Positions 33,072-42,497 are shown, numbered from the stretch's first letter. The stretch is DNA of 64,000 bases from Microbacterium flavescens (GCF_018588945.1 NZ_JAFIWA010000007.1:124001-188000), one strand, 5' to 3'. Numbers and translations are program-made. The notes: generated by a model not told the origin, from the sequence alone.

Positions 33072-34343
33072 ATGAAGCTGCCGTACACCGACGTCGCTTT
33101 CGACGCCAAGGGCGCCATCGCCCACCCCGAGGATCTCGACGACCTCGCGACGACCCTCGCCGACAAGCGGCCGACCGACGTGCTCGTCATCTCGCACGGC
33201 TGGAACAACACCCCGGGCCAGGCGCGAGCGCTGTACGAGAGCCTCATCGACTCGGTCGCCGCCGTGCGGTCACGGCTCGACGGAGCGCTCGACCGCCGGT
33301 TCGTCGTCGTCGGGGTGCTGTGGCCGTCGATCCAGTGGGCCGAGGACGAGAACTCCGGTGCCGGAGCAGGTGTCGACGACGACGTCGCCGCCCTGGAGCG
33401 CGAGATCGATCAGCGGATCGAAGACCCCGCGGTGCGGGCGAAGCTCGAGGCGCTGGCGCCGAAGCTGGAAGCGTCGTCGCAGGCCCAGGAGGAGTTCGTC
33501 GCGCTGCTGCGCTCCACGCTCCCCGGCTCGACGAAGGGAGAGGACAAGGCCGGCTTCGATGCCCTCAAGAAAGCCCCTGCGAGCGAGGTCCTGGAGGCGG
33601 CGCGGGGAGGACTGGAGACGGATGCCGCTCCCGCAGCCGTGGGCGGCGCGGCCTCGATCGACCCGGCCGGACTCGCACCGCTGGACACGGACGGGGGCGG
33701 CGCCGGGTTCTTCGACAGCATCGTGGGCGCCGCCCGCAACCTCGTGAACGTCTCGACCTACTACACGATGAAGGAGCGGGCCGGCGTGGTGGGGAAGAAA
33801 GGCATCGGGCCGCTGCTCGACCGCATCCACGACGAGGCGGCGGACGCCCGCATCCACCTCGTGGGCCACTCCTTCGGCGGACGCGCGATGACCGCAGCCG
33901 TCCTCGCGACATCGGCGCCCGTCGCGTCCCTGTCCCTGCTGCAGGCCGCCTACAGCCACTTCGGGATGGCGAAGGACTGGGACGGCGCGGGCAAGAGCGG
34001 CATGTTCGCGAAGGTGCCCGCCAAGGTGAGCGGCCCCATCATCGTGACGCACACCCGCAACGACAAGGCGGTGGGCATGGCGTACCCGATCGCGTCGCGT
34101 CTCGCCCGGCAGATCGGCGTGGCGCTCGGGGACCAGAACGACCCGTACGGCGGCATCGGGCGCAACGGCGCTCTGAAGACGCCGGGCGGGGTGGCCGCGA
34201 CGCTGCTCGACGTGGGTGGCACGTACGATTTCGCTGCGCACGACGTGTGGTCGCTCAACGCCGACGCGTTCGTGTCCGGGCACTCCGACATCACCGGCAG
34301 GCAGGTCGCCTACGCGGTGCTCTCGGCGGTGATGAGCACGTGA
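33072..34343 (+). CDS. Alpha/beta-hydrolase-like protein in an operon with the subtilase
   Basis: 423 residues. A nucleophile elbow GHSFGG (Ser267) is preceded by the canonical ISHGWNNTPGQAR oxyanion strand, and VTHTRNDKAVG may hold the Asp. Between these elements is an insertion of about 150 residues (about 100-240) rich in acidic residues and without similarity I can name. It may be an esterase or protease-like effector. ATG at 33072 with GGAGG 5 nt upstream, 40 bp after the subtilase stop, so probably co-transcribed. Substrate and localisation are unknown; no signal peptide. Confidence 0.72.
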   Translation: MKLPYTDVAFDAKGAIAHPEDLDDLATTLADKRPTDVLVISHGWNNTPGQARALYESLIDSVAAVRSRLDGALDRRFVVVGVLWPSIQWAEDENSGAGAGVDDDVAALEREIDQRIEDPAVRAKLEALAPKLEASSQAQEEFVALLRSTLPGSTKGEDKAGFDALKKAPASEVLEAARGGLETDAAPAAVGGAASIDPAGLAPLDTDGGGAGFFDSIVGAARNLVNVSTYYTMKERAGVVGKKGIGPLLDRIHDEAADARIHLVGHSFGGRAMTAAVLATSAPVASLSLLQAAYSHFGMAKDWDGAGKSGMFAKVPAKVSGPIIVTHTRNDKAVGMAYPIASRLARQIGVALGDQNDPYGGIGRNGALKTPGGVAATLLDVGGTYDFAAHDVWSLNADAFVSGHSDITGRQVAYAVLSAVMST

Positions 34344-34388
34344 GGACCCACCGGCGCGCTCGGGTGGCTCCGCGGGCGCGTTGGGGCA

Positions 34389-34394
34389 TACGCT
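34389..34394 (+). promoter_or_regulatory. Putative -10 element of the maltokinase gene
   Basis: TACGCT, 7 nt before the ATG at 34402; no SD. Confidence 0.45.
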
Positions 34395-34401
34395 CGGAGC
34401 C

Positions 34402-35781
34402 ATGGACAGCACGCTGGCCTGCCTGGCGGCATGGATGCCGCGGCAGCGGTGGTATGCGGCGAAGGGCCGCCCGCCGAGCCTGCGCCTGATCTCGTGGTGG
34501 GACCTCGCTCCGGTCGCGGCCGAGGACGCCGGTGCGCGCATCCGCACCTACCTCGTCGCCGACGAGGGGGCCTTCCCCGCCGTCCTGTACCAGCTTCCGG
34601 TCGTGTCGCGGGCGACCGAGACCGTCGACGCTCTGCCTGCCCACATCATCGGCAGCCCCGAGCCGGGAACGACGTTCATCGATGGCCCGTTCGACCCGGC
34701 GTATGCGCGGGCGCTGATCCGCCTGGTGACCCTCGGCGGCACGGGCGAAGGCCCGCGCACCGTGGCGACCGGCCATCCGGCTCTCGACGCCCCGCCCGAC
34801 GAACCGCGCAGCGCGAGCGTCGTCACCGGCGAGCAGTCCAACACCTCGCTGATCTATCGCTGCAGCGGAGTGCCGATCATCTGCAAGGTCTATCGTCAGC
34901 TGCATCCCGGCCTCAACCCCGACATCGAGCTGCCGACGGCGCTGGCGGAGGCGGGATCGATCCACGTCCCCCGCGCGATCGGGTGGATCGAAGGAGCATG
35001 GCCCGATCCGGCGACCGCACAGGGAACCGTCCGGGGGTCCCTGGCCGCGGCGCAGGAGTTCCTTCCGAACGTGGAGGACGCCTGGCGGGTCGCCCTGCAC
35101 GCGGCCGCTCGCAGCGAGGACTTCCGCGCGCCGGCCCGGGCTCTCGGGGCAGCCACAGCCGAGGTGCACGTGTCGCTGGCCGAGCTCTTCCCGACCCGCG
35201 AGACGCTCCCCCAGGATCGCGAGGCCACTGCGGCGTCCTGGCACCGCAGGCTGACGATCGCGATCGCCGAGGTGCCCGAGATCGCCGAGCGCCGCGACGC
35301 CATCGAGGCGGTGTACGAGCGCGCCGCCGCGGGCGACTGGCCCGACCACCAGCGCATCCACGGCGACTACCACCTCGGTCAGGTGCTCCACGTGCCCGGG
35401 CGGGGATGGGTGCTGCTCGACTTCGAGGGCGAGCCGCTGCGGCCCATGGCCGAGCGCACGCGTGCCGATCTGGCGCTGCGGGACGTCGCGGGCATGCTGC
35501 GCTCGTTCGACTACGTCGCCGGCTCCATCCGCCTCGACGATCCCGACCGGTCCCCGGGCGCCGCCCGGGAGTGGGCCCGTGCCGCGCGTGAGGCGTTCCT
35601 CGAGGGGTACGCACTCGCTTCGGGCGCCGATCTCGAGGCCGACAGCGCGCTGCTGGCCGCGCTCGAGCTCGACAAAGCGGTGTACGAGGCGATCTACGAG
35701 GCCCGCAACCGTCCGACGTGGGTCTCAATCCCGCTGCGGGCGATCGAGCGTCTCGTGGAGCGTCCGGCGCCGGTCGGCTGA
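34402..35781 (+). CDS. mak: Maltokinase-like phosphotransferase
   Basis: 459 residues. N-terminal cap opens with LAAWMPRQRWYAAKGRPP, characteristic of maltokinase (Mak/Pep2). The kinase core holds RIHGDYHLGQVL (catalytic Asp322 in HGD) and LLDFEGEP (metal Asp). It phosphorylates maltose with ATP to maltose 1-phosphate, the substrate of GlgE in alpha-glucan synthesis. treS and glgE are not adjacent, which differs from the usual treS-mak pairing. Leaderless start (TACGCT 7 nt upstream of ATG 34402). Stops 1 bp before the convergent next gene's stop. Confidence 0.8.
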   Translation: MDSTLACLAAWMPRQRWYAAKGRPPSLRLISWWDLAPVAAEDAGARIRTYLVADEGAFPAVLYQLPVVSRATETVDALPAHIIGSPEPGTTFIDGPFDPAYARALIRLVTLGGTGEGPRTVATGHPALDAPPDEPRSASVVTGEQSNTSLIYRCSGVPIICKVYRQLHPGLNPDIELPTALAEAGSIHVPRAIGWIEGAWPDPATAQGTVRGSLAAAQEFLPNVEDAWRVALHAAARSEDFRAPARALGAATAEVHVSLAELFPTRETLPQDREATAASWHRRLTIAIAEVPEIAERRDAIEAVYERAAAGDWPDHQRIHGDYHLGQVLHVPGRGWVLLDFEGEPLRPMAERTRADLALRDVAGMLRSFDYVAGSIRLDDPDRSPGAAREWARAAREAFLEGYALASGADLEADSALLAALELDKAVYEAIYEARNRPTWVSIPLRAIERLVERPAPVG

Positions 35782-37071
35782 TCAGCTCTCGCCGGCGTCG
35801 TCGAGCTCCGCTTCGTCGGGATCGGGCTCATCGTCCTGGGTCTCGTCGACCGACCGCGCATACCAGGCATCCCACTCGTCCATGAGGCGCCGGACGGCGC
35901 CGTGGAAGCGCTGGGTCGCCGCACCGGGCGACGTATCGCCGAAGTAGTGCCGCACCCACCGCTCGAGGCGCTCCACGGACTCGGGGTCGGCGAGCACCCG
36001 ATCGGTCTCCGCGACGATCGACCCGGCCACTGAAGCGTCGAGCCACTCGCAGGCCGACAGGTAGCCGTGCGTGTCGATCGCGGCAGCCGGGTCGACCGGG
36101 CGCGTGATCATCAGCGGCTTGTCGGCGGCGAGCCGGTCGTAGACCATGGCCGAGATGTCGACGACGGCCACGTCGGCAGCGGACAGCTGCCAGCCGAGGT
36201 CGGGCCCGTCGTCGAACACGTGCCGCGCCGAGGGTTCGGCGGCGTTGGCCGCGGCGATCGCGGCGATGATCCGCCGGTTGGCGTCACCGTACTCGGGCAG
36301 GACGACGCCGGATCGGGGATGCGGCCGGTAGATCACGCGGTGGCGCGTGCTCGCCAGCAGCGCTCCGACGAGCGCTTCACCGTGGCTGAGGATCGAGCCG
36401 TAGTGCGCGGAGGGCCGGTCGCCCTCCCACGTGGGCGCGTAGAGCACGACCGTCCGATCGTCGGGCGTGTACGGGAGCCGGCCCGAGTAGTGGTCGGCCT
36501 GCGGGCGACCGATCGCGATCGTGCGGTGCTCGATGTCGTAGTCCCACAGCACCCGGGACAGCCGGTCGCGGGCGGCGTCGCCGGCGATGAACGCGTAGTC
36601 GTAAGCCTTGTACTGGTTGGTGGTCATGTACATCTTGTCGGACTCGCCGTGGTTGATGAACACGTGCCACCGGCGGCCGTACCGGAACATCTGGAAGTTG
36701 CGGGTGTTCTGGTTGACGTAGAGCACGACCCGGATGTCCTGCGTCGCGATGAACTGCTCGAGGTCTCGCACCGTCGGCACGAAGGCGACCGGCGGGGCAT
36801 CCTCCGCGAGGAGGGCCTGCGCTCCGGTCACCGCGCGGCTCAGCACCACGACCGGCCAGGTCTCGGCCAGCTCCGCGAGGGGCTTGTACCACTGCCGCAT
36901 CTGGTACATGTTCACTGCGCCATCGGCGAAGTAGACGGCCACGCGGTAGTGGAATCGCGGATGCTGCGGCCGGGCGGCGAGCGTACGGCGGACGTCCTTG
37001 ACGGCCGACCGGGTGCGCAGCGCCTTGCGGAGGAGCGCCGCCGCCTTCTTCGCATCCGAGACCAGTGCCAC
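35782..37071 (-). CDS. CDP-glycerol glycerophosphotransferase-family protein
   Basis: 429 residues, a TagF/TagB-like glycosyltransferase with GT-B fold. Donor-site motifs of the family are visible: FINHGESDKMY, VVLYAPTWEGDR, YRPHPRSGVV and VVDISAMVYDRLAADKP. An N-terminal basic helix may bind the membrane surface. The C-terminal 30 residues are acidic (EDDEPDPDEAELDD). Members polymerise poly(glycerol/ribitol phosphate) teichoic acids. TAGGCT 6 nt upstream of the GTG and no SD suggest a leaderless mRNA. It is the first of three relatives within 5 kb; the others lie on the far side of the GT2 gene. Confidence 0.85.
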   Translation of the reverse strand: MALVSDAKKAAALLRKALRTRSAVKDVRRTLAARPQHPRFHYRVAVYFADGAVNMYQMRQWYKPLAELAETWPVVVLSRAVTGAQALLAEDAPPVAFVPTVRDLEQFIATQDIRVVLYVNQNTRNFQMFRYGRRWHVFINHGESDKMYMTTNQYKAYDYAFIAGDAARDRLSRVLWDYDIEHRTIAIGRPQADHYSGRLPYTPDDRTVVLYAPTWEGDRPSAHYGSILSHGEALVGALLASTRHRVIYRPHPRSGVVLPEYGDANRRIIAAIAAANAAEPSARHVFDDGPDLGWQLSAADVAVVDISAMVYDRLAADKPLMITRPVDPAAAIDTHGYLSACEWLDASVAGSIVAETDRVLADPESVERLERWVRHYFGDTSPGAATQRFHGAVRRLMDEWDAWYARSVDETQDDEPDPDEAELDDAGES

Positions 37072-37077
37072 CCGTCC

Positions 37078-37083
37078 AGCCTA
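37078..37083 (-). promoter_or_regulatory. Putative -10 element of the 37071 gene
   Basis: TAGGCT on the minus strand, 6 nt before the GTG at 37071; no SD. Confidence 0.5.
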
Positions 37084-37111
37084 CTCAGGCGACACATGAC
37101 ATGATCGACGC

Positions 37112-38206
37112 GTGCAGGACGAGCAGCGCGGGCGCAAGGACGCTCCAGAGGTCCCCCGCGGCTCCGGAGTGACGTTCGTCATGCCGGTCCTCAACGAGCA
37201 CGACTATCTGCGCCGCGCGGTGGAGACGGTCCTGGCCCAGGACGTGGAGGGCCCCGCTGAGCTGATCCTCGCGCTCGCCCCCTCGACGGACGGCACGACG
37301 GAGCTCGCCCGGGAGATCGCCGCGGCCGACGAGCGCATCGTCCTCATCGACAACCCCGCGGCCGACATCCCGGTCGGGCTCAACCGCGCGATCGCGGCCG
37401 CGCGCTACCCGACGATCGTTCGCGTGGACGCGCATTCCGAGCTGGAGCGCGACTACACCCGCCGGGCGCTGGCGACCCTGGAGCGGGTGCGCGCGGCGAA
37501 CGTCGGCGGAGTCATGCGCGCGGATGGCCGGACGCCCTTCCAGCGGGCTGTCGCGCGGGCGTACAACTCCCCCATCGGCCTCGGCGGCGGCGCCTACCAC
37601 GGCGGCACGACCGAGGGCGAGGCGGAGTCCGCCTACCTCGGCGTCATGCGCCGCGCGGTGCTGGACGAGGTCGGCCTGTTCGACCAGACCATCCGCCGCG
37701 GCGAGGACTGGGAGCTCAACCTCCGCATCCGGCGCGCCGGTTACCGCGTGTGGTTCGATCCCACGCTGTCGGTGACGTACTGGCCGCGCGAGAGCTGGTC
37801 GCGCCTGGCGCGGCAGTTCTCGGCGACGGGCCGCTGGCGAGGCGAGCTCGTTCGCCGGTTCGGGCGCGGGAACTCGCTGCGGTTCTTCGCTCCTCCGGCG
37901 CTCGTCGCGACGATCGTCCTCGCCGTCGTGGTCGGCGTGCTGCAGCTGACCGGCGTCCTCACCGGCTGGTGGTCGGCCGCGGCATCCGTCGTCTATCTGC
38001 CCGTGATCACCTACGCCGTCCTCATCGTGATCGTCGCGCTCGGACCAGGCGGCGGCCGGGGATGGCGGGACAAGCTGTGGACGATGGCGGTCCTGCCCAC
38101 GATGCATCTCTCGTGGGGCTGGGGGTTCATCATCGGCGTGCTGCGCGGCGCGCACGACACCGTCGACACGTCGCGCCTGGGCTCGCGCAACACCCCGCTT
38201 CCTTGA
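37112..38206 (+). CDS. Glycosyltransferase family 2 with C-terminal membrane helices
   Basis: 364 residues. GT2 core: VTFVMPVLNEHDYLRRAVETVLAQ, DGTTELAREIAA, the DXD-like RVDAHSEL, and the acceptor loop GGGAYHGGTTEGEAESAYLGVMRR, then DWELNLRIRRAGY. Two to three transmembrane helices follow (about 265-345), so it is membrane-attached and like ExoA-type polysaccharide transferases. The GTG start has CATGAT 6 nt before it. It is divergent from the upstream glycerophosphotransferase-family gene by 40 bp and faces the next one tail to tail. Confidence 0.85.
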   Translation: MQDEQRGRKDAPEVPRGSGVTFVMPVLNEHDYLRRAVETVLAQDVEGPAELILALAPSTDGTTELAREIAAADERIVLIDNPAADIPVGLNRAIAAARYPTIVRVDAHSELERDYTRRALATLERVRAANVGGVMRADGRTPFQRAVARAYNSPIGLGGGAYHGGTTEGEAESAYLGVMRRAVLDEVGLFDQTIRRGEDWELNLRIRRAGYRVWFDPTLSVTYWPRESWSRLARQFSATGRWRGELVRRFGRGNSLRFFAPPALVATIVLAVVVGVLQLTGVLTGWWSAAASVVYLPVITYAVLIVIVALGPGGGRGWRDKLWTMAVLPTMHLSWGWGFIIGVLRGAHDTVDTSRLGSRNTPLP

Positions 38207-38216
38207 GGCCGCGGGG

Positions 38217-39665
38217 TCAGTCCGTCTCGATCAGCCCCTGATCGAGGATGCGCGTCACGACGCGCTCGGCGGCGTGCCCGTCGTCGCGGGCGTTGAACTT
38301 CTCCCGCCACTGCGCATAGCGCGCAGCGTGGGCGTCCGGGTCTTCCGCCAGAGCGGCGATGAGCTCGTCCTGGGAGCGCACGACCGGCCCCGGAGCGTGA
38401 GCGGTGAGGTCGAAGTAGAACCCGCGCAGCTCGCCGCGGTAATGCTCCATGTCGGGCACGAGGAAGTACATCGGCTTGCCGGTGACCGAGAAGTCGAACA
38501 TGACCGACGAGTAGTCCGTGACGAGCGCATCCGCCGCGAGCAGCAGGAGGGACGTGTCGGGGAACCCCGTCACGTCGACCACCCGAGGGCCCTCGGCGTC
38601 CTTCCCCTGCTGCAGCGTGCGCGAGTGGCCGCGGACCAGCACCACGGCGTCGGCGGCGGCGGCGAGCGCCGCAGGGTCGACGAAGTCCACGATCTCGTCG
38701 CGGTCGTCACGCCAGGTCGGCGCGTACAGGAGCACGCGCTCGCCGTCCTTGATGCCGAGCGAGGCGCGCGTCGCGCGGCCGTCGCCGGTCACGAGGACGT
38801 CGTTGCGGGGGTAACCCTCGACCCACACCGGCCGCGAGAGGAACGCGTAGGCCTTGCCGAGGATCCGCGCCGCGTACGGGTTCTGCGCCAGCAGCACGTT
38901 CCAGCGACGGGACTCTCGGAGCACCGCCGCGGCTCGGCGAGGGTCGAATCCCGGACGATGCAGCGCGAGCCGCTTGAGCGGGGTGCCGTGCCACGTCTGC
39001 AGCACGACCTGACCGCGGCGACGGGAGAACCGGCGGCGCAGCCAGTCGTTGACCACGAGCAGCCGGGCCGAGCCGCGGGCGCGCCACCATTCCGGGCTGC
39101 CCTCCACGATGGGGATCGCACCGTCGGGAACGGCGACGGAGAGATCCACGACGCTCCAGTACCGCGTCACGCCGGGTGCCCGGCGTGCCAGCTCGCGATC
39201 GATCGCCAGTGGGTTGCAACTGGCGTTGCGGCCGTAGAAGCTCTCGAAGAAGACCGCGTTCTCGAGGCGCGCGGAGCGGTGCGCGTAGCGCCGCTCGAGG
39301 GCGTCCTGTCCTTCGCCCGAGTCGTAGGCCGGGTCGACCGGCGGTCCGATGCGCAGCAGCCAGCCGTCGAGCGACGCCCTGACGGTGCCGAGCTGCACCA
39401 GCGGCAGGGACGCCGGCTCGGCGACCCTCTCGTCACCGGCGAGGGCGACGTGCACCTGGTAGTCGCCGGTGGGCAGGGGCAGCTCGGGTCCGCCCCATCG
39501 CCGCGCCCGCAGCGGCAGCACGGCGCGCCACGTCTTGCCGCGGCCGGTGAGCGACGCGAGGACGCGCGCGCGCCGGCCGACGAGCTCCACCGATGCAGGA
39601 CGTGGCCCTACGCCCGAGAGGACGAGTGCGGGGCCGTCGTCGGTCGTGAAGCGGGCGTCGGTCAT
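38217..39665 (-). CDS. CDP-glycerol glycerophosphotransferase-family protein
   Basis: 482 residues. N-terminal domain of about 110 residues of beta-sandwich type, then the glycerophosphotransferase core: VLQTWHGTPLKRLALHRPG (acceptor His), YAPTWRDDRDE, VDVTGFPDTSLLL and VTDYSSVMFDFSVTGKPMYFL. The longer reading frame upstream belongs to the neighbouring gene, so the ATG at 39665 was chosen; it overlaps the upstream gene's stop by 4 bp. Predicted to elongate a glycerol-phosphate type wall polymer. Coupled to the 40939 gene. Confidence 0.87.
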   Translation of the reverse strand: MTDARFTTDDGPALVLSGVGPRPASVELVGRRARVLASLTGRGKTWRAVLPLRARRWGGPELPLPTGDYQVHVALAGDERVAEPASLPLVQLGTVRASLDGWLLRIGPPVDPAYDSGEGQDALERRYAHRSARLENAVFFESFYGRNASCNPLAIDRELARRAPGVTRYWSVVDLSVAVPDGAIPIVEGSPEWWRARGSARLLVVNDWLRRRFSRRRGQVVLQTWHGTPLKRLALHRPGFDPRRAAAVLRESRRWNVLLAQNPYAARILGKAYAFLSRPVWVEGYPRNDVLVTGDGRATRASLGIKDGERVLLYAPTWRDDRDEIVDFVDPAALAAAADAVVLVRGHSRTLQQGKDAEGPRVVDVTGFPDTSLLLLAADALVTDYSSVMFDFSVTGKPMYFLVPDMEHYRGELRGFYFDLTAHAPGPVVRSQDELIAALAEDPDAHAARYAQWREKFNARDDGHAAERVVTRILDQGLIETD

Positions 39666-40939
39666 CGTGGTCCTCTCCTCGCGGCGGCGTCCTCGCGCGA
39701 TCCGGCCAGGATCGCACGGTACACCCTTTCCGAAGCGCCGCCGTCCCGGAAGGCGTGGACCCGCGCGCTCAGCGCGCGCGCTCGCCCGCGTCGCCGTTCG
39801 GCGTCCGCTTCGTCGTCGAGAACGGTGTCCAGCTGGGCGAGAGCGGCCGTCCAGTCGCGGGCCCAGTCCTCCCCCGCCACCTCCGCGTACCGGCCGTAGA
39901 AGCCGCGGCGACGCGCGTAGTCGGCGACGTCGGGCGCGAGGAAGACGACGGGGAGCGGCACCAGCGCCGAGTCGAAGACGAGCGACGAGTAGTCGGTGAT
40001 GAGCACGTCGGCGCCCGGGAGCAGCGGGGTCACGTCGGGGACCAGGTCGCTGCCGATCAGGCGGACGCGATCGGTCGCGTGCGGCGGGCGGTACTCCCCC
40101 GCGCCGAGCGGATGGGAGCGCACCAGCAGCAGGGCGTCCTGACGTTCGAGCACGTCCGCGAGCGCGCGCCACTCGTCCGCCGACGGCACGGCCGGGTCGG
40201 GCGCGCCGTCGCGCCACGTCGGCGCATACAGGACGACCCGGGTCGCTTCGCCGATCGGCCCCACCGCGGCCGCGATGGCGGTGCGGGCGGCGGCGCGCCG
40301 CTCTTCGGCGGTGCCCCGCGAGAGCACATCCACGCGCGGCTCGCCGGTCACGGGGACGCGATCGTCGGGAAGCGCGAAGGCCGACTCGAGCCGGCCGCGC
40401 ACGGCATGCGAGGCCGCCGGCAGGATCCGGATCCGCCGCACTGCGCCGCGGTACATCGCGCCCAGCATGCGCCGCACGTGGCCCCCGGCGCCCAGCCGTG
40501 CGACGGCACCCGGCACGCGCAGCGTCTCGGGCGAGTCGAGCCCGATCCGCTTGAGCGGGATGCCGTGCCACAGTTGGACGAGGAACGCACCCGAGACGGC
40601 GTAGCGGTTGACGTCGCCGAAGCCGTGCGTGACCACGATCACGCGAGCCCGAGCCGTGCGCCACAGGCCCCGCAGCGAGGACTTCCGAACGGTGGGGATG
40701 CCTCGGGCCGCGGCATCCGTCGCCTCACGGTCGCTGCCGACGAGCCACAGCGCGCGGTGGCCGTGGGCGGAAGCGACCTCCCACAGTGCGAGCGCTCCGT
40801 CGCCGATGCCGGCGCCGCAGCCGAACACCCACTCGTCGCGCGAGCGCGGAACGAGGAGGGTGAGCATGCGCCCCGCGGCATAGAGCGGGATGCTCGCGAG
40901 CTTTCGCGCATTCCCCGCGCCGAACGAGAAGGACGCCAC
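39662..40939 (-). CDS. CDP-glycerol glycerophosphotransferase-family protein
   Basis: 425 residues. Core motifs: VQLWHGIPLKRIGLDSPE, YAPTWRDGAPDPA, VTPLLPGADVLITDYSSLVFDSALV and PVVFLAPDV. The N-terminus MASFSFGAGNARKLASIPLY is a short amphipathic segment. First gene of a coupled pair with the 38217-39665 gene. Leaderless start: TAGGCT 6 nt before the GTG at 40939. Function inferred from family membership: polymerisation of an alditol-phosphate teichoic-acid-like polymer. Confidence 0.87.
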   Translation of the reverse strand: MASFSFGAGNARKLASIPLYAAGRMLTLLVPRSRDEWVFGCGAGIGDGALALWEVASAHGHRALWLVGSDREATDAAARGIPTVRKSSLRGLWRTARARVIVVTHGFGDVNRYAVSGAFLVQLWHGIPLKRIGLDSPETLRVPGAVARLGAGGHVRRMLGAMYRGAVRRIRILPAASHAVRGRLESAFALPDDRVPVTGEPRVDVLSRGTAEERRAAARTAIAAAVGPIGEATRVVLYAPTWRDGAPDPAVPSADEWRALADVLERQDALLLVRSHPLGAGEYRPPHATDRVRLIGSDLVPDVTPLLPGADVLITDYSSLVFDSALVPLPVVFLAPDVADYARRRGFYGRYAEVAGEDWARDWTAALAQLDTVLDDEADAERRRGRARALSARVHAFRDGGASERVYRAILAGSREDAAARRGPR

Positions 40940-40945
40940 CCCGCG

Positions 40946-40951
40946 AGCCTA
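40946..40951 (-). promoter_or_regulatory. Putative -10 element of the 40939 gene
   Basis: TAGGCT on the minus strand, 6 nt before the GTG at 40939; no SD. Confidence 0.5.
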
Positions 40952-41000
40952 GCGCCCAGAGGGGCGTGCGCTCGCAGGGTGGCGTCCTGCACGTCGGTGT

Positions 41001-42497
41001 CTACTGCTGGAGCTCCCCGAGCGTGACGTCGACGGTCTCCGTCTCGCCGTCGCGGACGTAGGTGAGCGTCGCCTCGCTGCCGGCAGCGGCCGCACGGACC
41101 TGCGCGGTGAGGTCGACCGCGTCGGTGACGGGGACGCCGTTGAAGGAGGTCACGACGTCGCCCTTGCGCAGTCCGGCCTCGGCGGCGGCACCACCCTCGA
41201 CGGCCTCGTCGATGAACGCGCCGGTCGTGGTCGAGCCTTCGACGGACGATGCGGGCAGCACGTTCGCGCCCAGGAGGCCGTGGGTCGCCTTGCCGTTCTC
41301 GATGATCTCGTCGGTGATGCGCTGGGCGATGTCGGACGGGATGGAGAATCCGACGCCGATCGAGCCCGAGCCCTCCGACGATCCGCCGGCCGTCGCGATG
41401 GCGACGTTGATGCCGATGAGCCGGCCCTCGTCGTCGACGAGCGCGCCCCCCGAGTTGCCGGGGTTGATGGCCGCGTCGGTCTGGATGACCGCGATCGAGA
41501 TGGACTGACCGGGTGCCCGCTGCGGCTGGCCCTGGCCGAAGTCGAACTGGAACGGGCTGCCCTGCTCGCCCTCCTGCTCACCCTCGCCCTCGCTCGAGTC
41601 GCCGGAGTCGGGTGCGGCCGCCGAGGCGATCTCGATCGAGCGGTTCAGCGCGCTCACGATGCCGGTGGTGACGCTGTTGGACAGCCCCAGCGGTGCGCCG
41701 ACGGCGATCGTCGTATCGCCCACGTTGAGGTCGGATGACGAGGCGAACTCGATCGGCTTCAGGTCCTCGGCGCCCTCGAGCTTGATGACGGCGAGGTCGT
41801 ACGTCGGGTCGGTGCCGACGACCTCGGCGTCGTACACGCGACCGTCGGACGTGGTCACGCGGATCGCCGCGTCGCCGGTGGCGCCGTCGAGGGTCACGAC
41901 GTGCGTGTTGGTCACGACGTACCCGTCCTCGGTGAGGATGACGCCCGATCCCGTGCCGCCACCGCTGCCCGTCGTGGCAGCGATCGTGACGACGCTGGGC
42001 ACGACCTTGGCCGCGATCGCGGTCGTCTGGTTGACCGCGTCGGTGTCGTTGACGGTGACGGTGGCGGGGCCGGCGGCCGGAACCGTGCCGTCGGGGGCGA
42101 AGAGATTGACGCCGGCGTACGCGCCGCCCAGGCCGGCGGCGCCGCCGACGATGGCTGCCGCGGCGACGAGGCCGACGATGCGTCCAGCGCCCGTGGGCTT
42201 CTTCGGGCCGGATGGGGCGGAGGGTGCGGAGGGGCCTGTCTGCGGCTGCCCCGCGTACGACGCCGGGTAAGCGGTCGGCTGGCCGGCGTAGCCCTGCGGG
42301 CGAGCGTACTGCTGGGGCGCGGTCGGCGCCTGCTGCGCCGCCTGCCACGCCGCGGTGGCGGGAAGCGCGGGGACGACCGGCGCCTGCGGCGCGGGTGCGA
42401 TCGGGGTGGTCTGGGCCGAGGGGGCAGCGGGCGAGGGCTCGCGGGCCGCGTCGGCGGGGGTGTGGTCTGCGGGGGCGTTGCCCTGGTTGTCGCTCAT
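41001..42497 (-). CDS. HtrA/DegP-like membrane-anchored serine protease with PDZ domain
   Basis: 498 residues. About 100 residues of Pro/Ala/Gln-rich cytoplasmic segment, one transmembrane helix (about 104-130), then a trypsin-like domain with His199 (VVTNTHVV), Asp234 (YDLAVIKL) and Ser349 (PGNSGGALV), and a PDZ domain (about 405-490, GLRKGDVVTSFNGVPV). An acidic, Gln-rich insertion (about 295-330) lies in the LA-loop region. It degrades or refolds extracytoplasmic proteins. ATG at 42497 with AAGGAG 5 nt upstream, fixing the start over the longer frame. The stop is near the divergent 40939 operon. Confidence 0.92.
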   Translation of the reverse strand: MSDNQGNAPADHTPADAAREPSPAAPSAQTTPIAPAPQAPVVPALPATAAWQAAQQAPTAPQQYARPQGYAGQPTAYPASYAGQPQTGPSAPSAPSGPKKPTGAGRIVGLVAAAAIVGGAAGLGGAYAGVNLFAPDGTVPAAGPATVTVNDTDAVNQTTAIAAKVVPSVVTIAATTGSGGGTGSGVILTEDGYVVTNTHVVTLDGATGDAAIRVTTSDGRVYDAEVVGTDPTYDLAVIKLEGAEDLKPIEFASSSDLNVGDTTIAVGAPLGLSNSVTTGIVSALNRSIEIASAAAPDSGDSSEGEGEQEGEQGSPFQFDFGQGQPQRAPGQSISIAVIQTDAAINPGNSGGALVDDEGRLIGINVAIATAGGSSEGSGSIGVGFSIPSDIAQRITDEIIENGKATHGLLGANVLPASSVEGSTTTGAFIDEAVEGGAAAEAGLRKGDVVTSFNGVPVTDAVDLTAQVRAAAAGSEATLTYVRDGETETVDVTLGELQQ

